DNA of 64,000 nucleotides from assembly GCA_016714785.1 (NCBI GenBank), contig JADKCC010000009.1, positions 1-64,000 on the forward strand, read 5' to 3'. The position numbers were made by a program, and so were the translations under genes. This DNA comes from Saprospiraceae bacterium (GTDB lineage: Bacteria; Bacteroidota; Bacteroidia; Chitinophagales; Saprospiraceae). Below are positions 45,943-54,761 of this stretch, piece after piece (position 1 is the first letter of the stretch; each line of letters opens with the position of its first letter). Below the pieces are notes generated by a model. The model did not search any database. It had not been told where the DNA came from and saw only the letters and a program-made list of their open reading frames with translations.

Positions 45943-47603
45943 CACAGATTTATCCTCACATACAACCCGATGTAGCTGAGTGGCCTGTCGCAAAGCAAAG
46001 CAAGGAACGAAAGGTTTTTATAGACAATCTTAATCAATATGTCACAGAGCAACTTTTGCAAAATCACAAGAGTAGTTTAAATGATCTTATTTCTAAAGCC
46101 ATTTATCTTGAAAACCAAAGAATCAAACTTACACCTTGGAAAGTGGATCCTGCTGATGAAAAAGTGTATTGGAGAAGCATAGCATCAGAATTAGAAGCAG
46201 CTGCATCAAGAGAAGATAAAGATGAGGTAGAATCTAAACTATTGTCCAAGATTGTCAATAGATATAATCAAGAGATTGTAGGTCATTTTAGTCCAAAAAC
46301 ATTTAAGTTTTCAAGGATTTTTCTAACTTCTTTTTTCAAGCGGATTTTTAATAGGTATTTTGATAAGAAACAATGGAGATGGGGCAATAAATCTACCCTT
46401 CAACAAAAAATTGTTGTAAAAGGTGATGTCCCATTGATCCGAACTCTTTTTGAGCAAGGTACAGTAGTCATATTGCCGACGCATTACTCAAATTTGGACT
46501 CCATTATGGTTGGGTATGCCATAGATGCCAATGTTGGATTGCCTTCCTTTTCTTATGGAGCAGGGCTCAATTTATATAATGTTGAGATAGTAGCTTACTT
46601 TATCAATCGACTAGGTGCATTTAGAGTGGATAGACGTAAAAAAAATCCAATTTACTTAGAATGCCTAAAATCAATGACTGGATATTCCATTATCGAAGGT
46701 GTCAATTGTTTGTTTTTTCCAGGAGGTACTAGGTCACGAAGTGGTCAGACCGAAGATAAATTAAAGCTTGGACTTATCAGTTCTGTCATCGAAGCACAGC
46801 GACTACATTTAGAACGTGGTGACAGTAAGAAAATCTTTGTAGTGCCACTCAATATTGGTTATCACTTCGTTTTAGAAGCATCTCATTTGATAGACCAGCA
46901 CTTGCAACTTATAGGTAGAGATAAGTACAAAAGGTCAAAATCTGGTGGTCCTACATTTGGAAGTATATTGAAATTTATAAGGGATATCTACAGCAAGTCA
47001 TCAGAGGTGTATATGTCTTTTGGTGATCCGATGGATGTTTTTGGCAATAAAGTAGATGCTAACGGTGTCAGTTATGATAAATTTAATAATGTTGTTGATG
47101 CCAAAGACTACTTTACCATAGGTGGAGAATTGTCATCTAATGCACAACGAGAGAGTATTTATGCAAAATTGTTGGGTGAAGCAGTGGTAGATTCTTACAA
47201 AAAATATAATGTTATTCTTTCTAGCAATGTAGTTGCATTTACAGCATTTCATATCATATACGAAGAGTATAAGGAAGCTGGATTATTACAACTTGTAAAT
47301 CAAAAAGAAAAGACTTTTTCCATAGATTACAGCGAATTAGAAGATAAAGTAATCCAAATGGTAAAATACATTAAAGAGATGCACGGTAGGGGTCAAGTAA
47401 CTTTGTCTGACGAGTCTTGGGATGATAGTACGACATTTATCAGTGAAGGATTGTCAAAATTAGGAATCTACCATTCTGCTTCAGTACTAAAAAAAGATAA
47501 AAAAGGATCACTACTATGTGAAGATGTCCGCTTATTGTATTTTTATCATAACAGACTGATCAATTATGGTTTGGAAGAATTAATGGCTTGGGAAAAAATT
47601 TAA
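45939..47603 (+). CDS. PlsB-like glycerol-3-phosphate / 1-acylglycerol-3-phosphate acyltransferase
   Basis: 554-residue acyltransferase of the PlsB/PlsC superfamily, which builds phosphatidic acid. The catalytic HX4D box is THYSNLDS (H182, D187). The phosphate-binding box is FFPGGTRSRSGQ, a variant of PEGTRSR. A long N-terminal extension (1 to about 155) and a C-terminal helical part flank the acyltransferase core, closer to PlsB than to short PlsC. No membrane helix stands out, so peripheral association is likely. Coupled to engB and followed by an exonuclease gene 17 bases on. Confidence 0.82.
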   Translation: MTQIYPHIQPDVAEWPVAKQSKERKVFIDNLNQYVTEQLLQNHKSSLNDLISKAIYLENQRIKLTPWKVDPADEKVYWRSIASELEAAASREDKDEVESKLLSKIVNRYNQEIVGHFSPKTFKFSRIFLTSFFKRIFNRYFDKKQWRWGNKSTLQQKIVVKGDVPLIRTLFEQGTVVILPTHYSNLDSIMVGYAIDANVGLPSFSYGAGLNLYNVEIVAYFINRLGAFRVDRRKKNPIYLECLKSMTGYSIIEGVNCLFFPGGTRSRSGQTEDKLKLGLISSVIEAQRLHLERGDSKKIFVVPLNIGYHFVLEASHLIDQHLQLIGRDKYKRSKSGGPTFGSILKFIRDIYSKSSEVYMSFGDPMDVFGNKVDANGVSYDKFNNVVDAKDYFTIGGELSSNAQRESIYAKLLGEAVVDSYKKYNVILSSNVVAFTAFHIIYEEYKEAGLLQLVNQKEKTFSIDYSELEDKVIQMVKYIKEMHGRGQVTLSDESWDDSTTFISEGLSKLGIYHSASVLKKDKKGSLLCEDVRLLYFYHNRLINYGLEELMAWEKI

Positions 47604-47620
47604 AATAAAGTAATCGGCGC

Positions 47621-48166
47621 ATGAATTATATCATCTTTGACTTAGAGGCATCCTGTTGGCTCGGAAGACCACCACACGGAGTCAATGAAATCATCGAAAT
47701 CGGTGCTGTCAAGGTCAATGATTATGGTGAAGTAGTGGCTACTTTTGTCAGATTCGTAAAGCCAACTATAAATCCTATTCTCTCAGATTTTTGTAAAAAA
47801 CTTACATCCATTTCTCAACTTAATGTGGACAAGGCTAAAACCTTTCCTAGTACTATTCAGGAGTTTCAGGACTGGATAGGTATTGATGAAGAAAGCTATG
47901 TCTTAATTTCATGGGGCAAGTATGATAGAACTCAACTCTTTGATGACTGTAAGTTGCATAAATTAGATACTGATTGGCTGGATCATTATTACAACCTTAA
48001 ACCAGCATATCGTGCATTAAAAAACTTAAAAGACGAGCCAGGTTTAAAAAAAGCTGTCAAGTTGGAAGGATTTGAGTTTACTGGTATTCACCATCGTGCC
48101 ATTTCAGATGCAGAAAATCTTGCAAAGATATTCATCAAATATTATAAAGAGTGGTCAGTAGGGTAA
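47621..48166 (+). CDS. DEDDh 3'-5' exonuclease (KapD/ERI1-like)
   Basis: 181 residues of the DnaQ-like exonuclease fold. Exo I is IIFDLEASCW (D7, E9), Exo II lies around LISWGKYDRTQLFDD, and Exo III is HHRAISDAENLAKIF (general base His and Asp). The form FDLEASCW is typical of ERI1/KapD-like exonucleases, which act on RNA or short single strands. Probably cotranscribed with engB and the acyltransferase. Confidence 0.87.
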   Translation: MNYIIFDLEASCWLGRPPHGVNEIIEIGAVKVNDYGEVVATFVRFVKPTINPILSDFCKKLTSISQLNVDKAKTFPSTIQEFQDWIGIDEESYVLISWGKYDRTQLFDDCKLHKLDTDWLDHYYNLKPAYRALKNLKDEPGLKKAVKLEGFEFTGIHHRAISDAENLAKIFIKYYKEWSVG

Positions 48167-48273
48167 AAACCTGTTTTGTAAAAAATTACTTGATTTCATT
48201 AGCTTAGGTTAATAAATAGTAAATTTATCTCCGCAATTTACTATCAAATTTTCCACATATTAACTGAGACGAG

Positions 48274-48281
48274 TATATTCG
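48274..48281 (+). promoter_or_regulatory. Weak -7 box before GH13 gene
   Basis: TATATTCG differs from TAnnTTTG at one base. It lies 33 bases before the ATG. Confidence 0.3.
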
Positions 48282-48314
48282 CACCAATAAAACAAAATCA
48301 TTGCCCAATAAAAC

Positions 48315-50258
48315 ATGTACACACAAAATATACACCAACATTTGATTAAAAAACTGAAAGGATTATCATTTACTTCATCAGATGAAGATACCGCTTTTTT
48401 GATAAGATTTTCTGCCAATCTTTATATTATCCACGCACTTTTTGGTCAAATATATGGTCATAGACCAGACGCTGATCATTGGTACGAAAAAATCTTAGAT
48501 ACGATCTTAGCTGCCTATAAAAACAGACCTACAAACCTCAAGTCTTTGGATCTAACCAAGGAGAGGAAAGGACATTGGTATTTGGCGAGTGATATTGTGG
48601 GCATGAGCTTATATGTAGATAGGTTTTGTGGGACACTAAAAGATTTAGGATCAAAACTGGAGTATTTTGATGAACTAGGGGTTAATTTTTTGCATTTGAT
48701 GCCGATCATGAAAAGTCCAACAAATGAAAGTGATGGTGGGTACGCGGTATCTGATTTCCGAAGTGTAGATCCTAGGTTTGGCACTATAAAAGATTTACAA
48801 AAATTGGATGATATCATGAAAGAAAAAGGCATGTACTTAATGCTTGATATCGTCCTAAACCATACATCTTCTCAACATATATGGGCAAAAAATGCCTCTG
48901 CTGGCGATAAGACTTATCAGGATTACTTCTACATGTATGATGATAGAATGATGCCCGATAGATATGAGCAAACGATGCCTGATATTTTTCCTGATAGTTC
49001 TCCTGGTAGTTTTACTTATGATGAGCAATCATCAAAATGGGTCATGACAGTTTTCAATCATTATCAGTGGGATCTGAATTATACCAATCCTGCAGTATTT
49101 AATGAAATGCTTGATACTATATTTTTCTATGCGAATTTAGGTGTCGATATACTTCGAATAGATGCACCTGCATTTATTTGGAAATCACTGGGTACAACAT
49201 CACAAAATTTACCAGAAGCGCACACCCTTCTTCAGCTCATTAAGCAATGTGTACAAGTGGCAACACCTGGTATGGCACTACTCGGAGAAGCTATAGTAGC
49301 ACCAAAAGAGATAATGAAATATTTCGGCATTGGACAATTCAAAGGTAGAGAGTGTGATGTGGCTTACAATGCTACACAAATGGCATTACAATGGGATGCA
49401 TTAGCCACTGGAGATACTCGAGTGATGTTGGCGGCACAGCATGATATTTTGCAGAAACCTTATGGAGCTACTTGGATTACTTACACCAGATGTCATGATG
49501 ATATCGGTCTTGGTTATGAAGATGCGATGATACAGGGAGCAGGATATATACCATTTGAACATAGAAAATTTATTAAGAATTATTATTCTGGCAATTACAG
49601 AGGATCGACTGCAAAAGGCGCATTATTTGGTGTAAATCCCAAAAATAGTGATGCAAGAATTAGTGGATCTCTGGCTTCGCTTTGTGGTTTAGAGTATGGG
49701 ATAGACCATAAGTTAAAAGAAATCATTGCTCAATCCGTACAAAAAACCTTATTGATGCAAGCGCATTCATTATTGTTGGGTGGGATTCCTATGATGTACT
49801 ATGGCGATGAGATTGCTTATACTAATGATTATTCTTATCTCCAAGATTTAGGAAAGAATTACGACAATAGATGGATGCACAGACCAATTATCAATTGGCA
49901 AAAAAACGAACTCCGCAAAAAGAAGAATACCGTAGAGCATACTGTTTTTACAGGTATCCAAAAATTGATAAAAATCAGGAAATCATATCTGACGTTTGGT
50001 GATTACAATAATATAGAATGGATGTCGCCCCATAATATTCACATTGCTGGATATATCAGATTTGATAAGAATAATAGGATTTATTGTTTATATAATTTTT
50101 CTGATAAGGACGAACATCTCACATGGTATGCACTCCGTGAAAAAGGATGTGTACAAGGTCAGTTTATGATTGATCTGTGGTCGGAAATAGAAGTGATTGT
50201 GGGAAGAGATGATGAATATCTAGTACTGAGTCCTTATCAGTTTATGATATTGAAGTAA
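48315..50258 (+). CDS. Amylosucrase-like GH13 enzyme
   Basis: 647 residues, strongly similar in motif order to GH13 subfamily 4 (amylosucrase, which builds alpha-1,4-glucan from sucrose, and sucrose hydrolases). N-terminal helical part (RFSANLYIIHALFGQIYGHR), then the (beta/alpha)8 barrel: MSLYVDRFCGTLKDLGSKL, LHLMPIMKSPTNESDGGYAV, MLDIVLNHTSSQHIWA, nucleophile D283 (LGVDILRIDAPAFIW), acid/base E325 (LLGEAIV) and transition-state Asp in RCHDDIG (395-396). C-terminal beta domain ends LSPYQFMIL. No signal peptide, so cytosolic. Amylosucrase or sucrose phosphorylase/hydrolase activity cannot be separated by eye. Confidence 0.87.
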   Translation: MYTQNIHQHLIKKLKGLSFTSSDEDTAFLIRFSANLYIIHALFGQIYGHRPDADHWYEKILDTILAAYKNRPTNLKSLDLTKERKGHWYLASDIVGMSLYVDRFCGTLKDLGSKLEYFDELGVNFLHLMPIMKSPTNESDGGYAVSDFRSVDPRFGTIKDLQKLDDIMKEKGMYLMLDIVLNHTSSQHIWAKNASAGDKTYQDYFYMYDDRMMPDRYEQTMPDIFPDSSPGSFTYDEQSSKWVMTVFNHYQWDLNYTNPAVFNEMLDTIFFYANLGVDILRIDAPAFIWKSLGTTSQNLPEAHTLLQLIKQCVQVATPGMALLGEAIVAPKEIMKYFGIGQFKGRECDVAYNATQMALQWDALATGDTRVMLAAQHDILQKPYGATWITYTRCHDDIGLGYEDAMIQGAGYIPFEHRKFIKNYYSGNYRGSTAKGALFGVNPKNSDARISGSLASLCGLEYGIDHKLKEIIAQSVQKTLLMQAHSLLLGGIPMMYYGDEIAYTNDYSYLQDLGKNYDNRWMHRPIINWQKNELRKKKNTVEHTVFTGIQKLIKIRKSYLTFGDYNNIEWMSPHNIHIAGYIRFDKNNRIYCLYNFSDKDEHLTWYALREKGCVQGQFMIDLWSEIEVIVGRDDEYLVLSPYQFMILK

Positions 50259-50291
50259 GTATAATTATAAGCGATGTGATTCCTTTTCTAC

Positions 50292-51146
50292 CTAAATTTT
50301 TGTAAATTTTCTTATTAAATTTTTACCATTTTTTAGTTTGATGTGACATAAGTAAAGCCCTGATGTGAGATTATTGATATTGAAAACTGTTTCTTTATTC
50401 AAAAAATTAGTTATAATAGGCTTTCCCCAAATATCACATATTTCTACATTCTCAATGTGCTGCAAATCGCCAGAAATTTCAAATTGATCATGTACCGGAT
50501 TTGGCTTTAGTGAATAGTCCACAACCACTGGTTTATCATCCAAAGATACAATACAAGATGAATTAAAACTGTAGATTGGTTGGTTGTTAGTAACCATACA
50601 ATTAAATAGTGGTTCGGGATCAAAAATTATACAACCTGAAGTAAGGTCATAAAGACTTTCTATATTTCCTATACCTTCTACCCAAGTCATTTTTGGGTGT
50701 GATATTTGGCTATTGTTTAGACTAAATCTTTTTCTCCATTTCCCATCCAATGTCAATATACTATCCACTTTAGATACAACGTAAATGCAATTAGTGCTGC
50801 CAGCATAGAGCGAGTCGTGTACTTTAGCTGTATAATCAAAAGCTAAATATTCTTTTTCATTTGCTTCTCTTTTATACACTTTGCCTTCATCCTCTCTGAA
50901 ATATAAGATGGTTTCTTCCCATTCAGAATAGGTTGATAACTTAATAATTTGTTTTCGATAATAGTTGTTTTCAATAATAAAACTATCAGTAGAAAAACTT
51001 TGGATAAAATCGTATCCCGGCTGTATCCATTGCGGTACAGTGATATACCAATAATTGTTGTGATCTACATGCTTTATATTTTTTATTTGAGCATGGCTTA
51101 TCTGTACCAAGATTAAAACAAAAAAATAAATGAGGAAAGATTTCAT
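50292..51146 (-). CDS. T9SS cargo protein of unknown function
   Basis: 284 residues. Signal peptide about 1-19 (ending QISHAQ). A middle region of about 180 residues (VDHNNYWYITVPQW, EETILYFREDEGKVYKREA) is common in small secreted Bacteroidota proteins but unnamed. C-terminal sorting domain about 210-284 (LKPNPVHDQFEISGD ... LTSGLYLCHIKLKNG). It follows the TonB receptor gene on the same strand but has its own -7 box. Confidence 0.72.
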   Translation of the reverse strand: MKSFLIYFFVLILVQISHAQIKNIKHVDHNNYWYITVPQWIQPGYDFIQSFSTDSFIIENNYYRKQIIKLSTYSEWEETILYFREDEGKVYKREANEKEYLAFDYTAKVHDSLYAGSTNCIYVVSKVDSILTLDGKWRKRFSLNNSQISHPKMTWVEGIGNIESLYDLTSGCIIFDPEPLFNCMVTNNQPIYSFNSSCIVSLDDKPVVVDYSLKPNPVHDQFEISGDLQHIENVEICDIWGKPIITNFLNKETVFNINNLTSGLYLCHIKLKNGKNLIRKFTKI

Positions 51147-51171
51147 AACAAATAATTTTCGTAAATTTAAT

Positions 51172-51179
51172 CAAAGATA
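51172..51179 (-). promoter_or_regulatory. -7 box for T9SS cargo gene
   Basis: Minus-strand TATCTTTG (plus CAAAGATA), 26 bases before the ATG at 51146. Confidence 0.5.
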
Positions 51180-51240
51180 GGTTTTATTCAGAGTCTAAGT
51201 ATAAAAAATCAGAATATTTATCTGATAAAATTAAAAAGAC

Positions 51241-53253
51241 TTACTTTCCCCATTGCCAGGTAGCCCCTATATAAAAATTGCGTCCCCAATGTAAGTTTTG
51301 CTGATTACTGGCTTCGATGTGGATACCATTATTGTTGTTGGCTTGTAGTTGCCTGATGTCAAAGATATTTTTTACACCAGCGTTCAATCTGATTTTTTTA
51401 TTCAATATATGGGTCGTAAGACCAGTATTGAGCATATTCCAACTATCGGTATATCCTTGCAAGGTATTGCCATCTTGATTGTAGAAAAATGGTGTTCTTC
51501 CTGTCAATTTATGCCAAATATTCCATGTCAATTTATTTTTAAATAGTGTTATAGTCAAGTCATTAGCCCAGTCAGTGGAAAATAAGTAAGTATTTTCGAC
51601 AACATTGACTCCATCATTTGGATTAAAGAAGCCAGTAGTAATGACATCAGACTGAAACGAAAACCAATCTTTATAAGATGCTTTGGCGGTGAATCCCAGA
51701 CCTTTAGATTTCCAGCTATCTACATTTCTGTATTCATAGTGGACAGGACCAAGTGCTGTTAATATGATCCGATCATTAACTACGTTATAGAATCCTGTTG
51801 CAGTAAGCGATAAATTTGTATTGTTTAATTTGATAGGTTTCCATGTAAGTTCACTGCGCAAATTGACGGATCTTTCTGGTTTCAAGTCAGGATTACCTAT
51901 TACATAGTGATTGACATCTATGAAGCTAAAAAAAAGCTCTTTGATGGCAGGAGAACGGAATCCATAAGCCCAAGATGTTTTGAACTGAAATGGCAGTTTT
52001 GGTTGCCAAAGAATCCATGTAGAAGGCGTCAAGGCGGTACCATATCGCATATTGTAAGTAAAACGAGCTCCAGATTGCAGCGTAAATGAGGGTATTAAAT
52101 TGATTTTCCCACTACCAAATAGACCTAGATCATTGGTATATGCTTCCCCAACATTAGTGGCTGTAGAGTCCATCAACCTAGTACCAGTACCATGTTCATA
52201 ATAATTTTCGAGACCTAAAATATAATTCCATTTTTTCTTTTTACTATCACTCGCTATTGTAAATCTCGCCAATACCCCTTGTGATGTAGCGGTGTCTTGC
52301 AAGCCTGGCAATATCTCATTGAAGTCTTTTTCAAAATCATACCTATAAGATTCTTTTATGCGTTGAAAGGTATTCCATCCAATAGTAGCTTGTAATAATT
52401 TTTTGGATGATGTCCAATGTTCTGTGTGCAGATTTACGTCAAGCCTATCGGTGTCATAATAATCATCAAACGCATAGGGTTTAAATATCGGACGCTTTTT
52501 ATCACCAAGGTTATCCACATTTTCTCGAAGTATATTTGCAGTAAGCCTGATATCTGTCTTGTCTGATGGTGTAAATCTTAATAGTGCTCTCGCAGATTTT
52601 TGCACTTTAGGATTCCACAGTTGATCTCTTCCCATGGTAGTATCTGTGGCGGGTACAAATTGCAATAAATTACCACTCAATTGCGCTATCCATTTGTTTT
52701 TTGATAATCCTACTCTTGCCGACAGGTTTCTAAATCCATTATGTTCATATTGGCTACTTAGTTCTGTTTCAAGGCTGGTGATTTGACTTTTTTTAGTAAT
52801 AATATTTATGACACCACCCGATGCTTCAGACCCATAGAGTAGAGACTGAGCACCTTCGATGATTTCTATCTTTTGGATCGAATTCAGTGGTATTTGTCCG
52901 GCATCTATATTTCCGTTTAACCTTCCTACGATCGGTACTCCATCTATCAGAATTTTAAGATTTTCGCCTTTTAGTGCGTTGACACTTATGACACTACCTA
53001 GTATGGCGTCTTGAGAAATACGAATATTTGCTTCTGTCTGCAGCAGTTCTTGCAAATTTACAGCCGCTTTTTGTTCGATCGTTTTTCTGTTTAAAACTTT
53101 TACTGTGTTTACAGTCTCTCTTGTATCTGTAGGGATAAATTGAGCAGTTATAACCACCTGATCCATATCTTTGGTGATCAATGTATCTGTCACTTGCTGA
53201 CCTATCAACGACCAGAACGAAAATACAAAAAAGGTGGTTATAACTGACTTCAT
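51241..53253 (-). CDS. TonB-dependent outer membrane receptor (HmuR-like)
   Basis: 670 residues. Signal peptide about 1-18; plug domain about 35-140 (QVVITAQFIPTDTRETVNTV, LKILIDGVPIVGRLNG, IEIIEGAQSLLYGSEASGG, VINIITKK); then a 22-strand barrel with YGFRSPAIKELFF and a terminal strand ending GATWQWGK. It lacks an N-terminal carboxypeptidase-like domain, so it is not SusC-like; it fits siderophore, cobalamin or heme receptors. The gene lies 15 bases after an HmuY-like gene on the same strand, which favours heme or a related ligand. Ligand not proven. Confidence 0.9.
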   Translation of the reverse strand: MKSVITTFFVFSFWSLIGQQVTDTLITKDMDQVVITAQFIPTDTRETVNTVKVLNRKTIEQKAAVNLQELLQTEANIRISQDAILGSVISVNALKGENLKILIDGVPIVGRLNGNIDAGQIPLNSIQKIEIIEGAQSLLYGSEASGGVINIITKKSQITSLETELSSQYEHNGFRNLSARVGLSKNKWIAQLSGNLLQFVPATDTTMGRDQLWNPKVQKSARALLRFTPSDKTDIRLTANILRENVDNLGDKKRPIFKPYAFDDYYDTDRLDVNLHTEHWTSSKKLLQATIGWNTFQRIKESYRYDFEKDFNEILPGLQDTATSQGVLARFTIASDSKKKKWNYILGLENYYEHGTGTRLMDSTATNVGEAYTNDLGLFGSGKINLIPSFTLQSGARFTYNMRYGTALTPSTWILWQPKLPFQFKTSWAYGFRSPAIKELFFSFIDVNHYVIGNPDLKPERSVNLRSELTWKPIKLNNTNLSLTATGFYNVVNDRIILTALGPVHYEYRNVDSWKSKGLGFTAKASYKDWFSFQSDVITTGFFNPNDGVNVVENTYLFSTDWANDLTITLFKNKLTWNIWHKLTGRTPFFYNQDGNTLQGYTDSWNMLNTGLTTHILNKKIRLNAGVKNIFDIRQLQANNNNGIHIEASNQQNLHWGRNFYIGATWQWGK

Positions 53254-53268
53254 ATTAGTTAAAAGTAA

Positions 53269-54555
53269 CTATATTTTTACAAATTTTTGTGTGATGGATT
53301 CTTGTTTTTCATTGCTGATACGAATGATGTAAAGACCAGAATTCCACTCTGCAGCATTGACAGAGAGTACATTGAAACCATCGAAATGTGCAATAGTATT
53401 TTTCAACACCATTCTTCCAGTTTGATCCATGATCTCTATATTCAACTGCTTGGCAATCATGCCTTTATTGTCCAATGTTATGATCAATTCATCTTGTATC
53501 GGATTTGGTGATATTCCTGTTTCTAACCCTGTGAGTTCACTATTAGAAGATATACTGATTTCTGTTTTCTCAAATACTGCAGTACCCGTAGCGGAACCTT
53601 CGAAGTCAATAAAAACAATCTTCCACACTCTTTTATCCACTGTTTTTATGAAGTAAGCCCTATCTTGTGGTATTAACCAACTTGTACCAGTCAAAGTTTT
53701 CCAATCATGGCCTATTAGGTCTATTCTTGTACCAAATTTGTCTGCATAGTCATTGAATACCACAGTATTAGGATTGATATCTTTGGCCACAGCAACTAGT
53801 GCTCCAGGTCCAGTCAATACACCTGTTACATTGTATTGTTGTTCGATCGTACCATTTGGGTCTCTCGCTAATGAAGTGTACCTTCCATACATTATATCAA
53901 ATCCACCAGTAGGCATTACATCTACTACATCATTTGTGTTAAAGCTATAAAACACTAATTGTTTTGCTGTATTGTTTGTTGTTTTACTTATCGATTTCAC
54001 TACTTCATTACTACCATCCAGATTAGCATATTTTATATTGTAATTGGTACCAGTAAGACTTTCAATTTTTATTTTTTTGTATGATCCATCTCTTAATTTG
54101 ATAACAAAAACTTTATTGCCTTCAACTCGCTGCATAGCAGGATTATATACTCCCCAACCGAAATCAAAAGGAGAAGCCGGATTTCTTGTTTCATTAAATG
54201 CTCCAAAACTCCAAGAAGCTTCACTATTGAGATATTTGGTACTGGTAATAGTGGAATCTAATGTAATTATTGCATTAAAATCACTAGTATTGGCATAATA
54301 CAGCTCTGTTTGTGGTAGGTTTTGGCCCATGGAGCTGCCTGATGACTCATTGATAAATATACCAGCATCTTGGAAACCAAAAGCGGTAAACATCAAGTCC
54401 CATGCGTTATTATTGACTTTTTTTTCTGTACCATCAGCAATTCTGACATAACTTTGTTGATTGTACCCTGCACCACAACTTATTTGCTGGAAATCCTGTG
54501 CTAATAAACTATTGAGTGTGATGAGTGAAAAGATTAATGTAAATATCCTTTGCAT
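53269..54555 (-). CDS. HmuY-like protein with T9SS sorting domain
   Basis: 428 residues. Signal peptide about 1-19 without a lipobox cysteine. The body has two HmuY-type units: KVNNNAWDLMFTAFGFQDAG early and later FYSFNTNDVVDVMPTGGFDIMYGRY, with the WxxxF-like start of the HmuY family. HmuY of Porphyromonas binds heme at the surface and hands it to HmuR. The C-terminus is a T9SS sorting domain (about 350-428, GISPNPIQDELIITL ... GLYIIRISN), whereas classical HmuY is a lipoprotein. First gene of the pair with the TonB receptor. Confidence 0.78.
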   Translation of the reverse strand: MQRIFTLIFSLITLNSLLAQDFQQISCGAGYNQQSYVRIADGTEKKVNNNAWDLMFTAFGFQDAGIFINESSGSSMGQNLPQTELYYANTSDFNAIITLDSTITSTKYLNSEASWSFGAFNETRNPASPFDFGWGVYNPAMQRVEGNKVFVIKLRDGSYKKIKIESLTGTNYNIKYANLDGSNEVVKSISKTTNNTAKQLVFYSFNTNDVVDVMPTGGFDIMYGRYTSLARDPNGTIEQQYNVTGVLTGPGALVAVAKDINPNTVVFNDYADKFGTRIDLIGHDWKTLTGTSWLIPQDRAYFIKTVDKRVWKIVFIDFEGSATGTAVFEKTEISISSNSELTGLETGISPNPIQDELIITLDNKGMIAKQLNIEIMDQTGRMVLKNTIAHFDGFNVLSVNAAEWNSGLYIIRISNEKQESITQKFVKI

Positions 54556-54584
54556 ATTATTATGGTTTAAAAAAATTAATGCTG

Positions 54585-54610
54585 CAAAGGTAATCTTAAC
54601 TAATGGACAA
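54585..54610 (-). promoter_or_regulatory. Promoter of HmuY-TonB operon
   Basis: Minus-strand TACCTTTG (plus CAAAGGTA, 54585-54592) with a TTG box (plus CAA, 54608-54610) 15 bases upstream, slightly close. It lies 30 bases before the HmuY-like ATG. No Fur-box-like palindrome was obvious. Confidence 0.55.
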
Positions 54611-54698
54611 CACCTTAATGATGCATGTCAAAAGAATGTCATAAAATTAGTTGGTATTTTTCATAAGACTTGACAGAAGAATTTATAGTGCTTTATTT

Positions 54699-54728
54699 TT
54701 TGTAGTTCGTAATAAAACTGTATTTTTG
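54699..54728 (+). promoter_or_regulatory. Promoter of DUF3857 pair
   Basis: TTTG (54699-54702) and TATTTTTG (54721-54728) with an 18-base spacer. It lies inside the longer open frame from 54651 and so supports the ATG at 54762 as start. Confidence 0.7.
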
Positions 54729-54761
54729 TGTAAATATTATCAAAATAAACTGATATCATTT

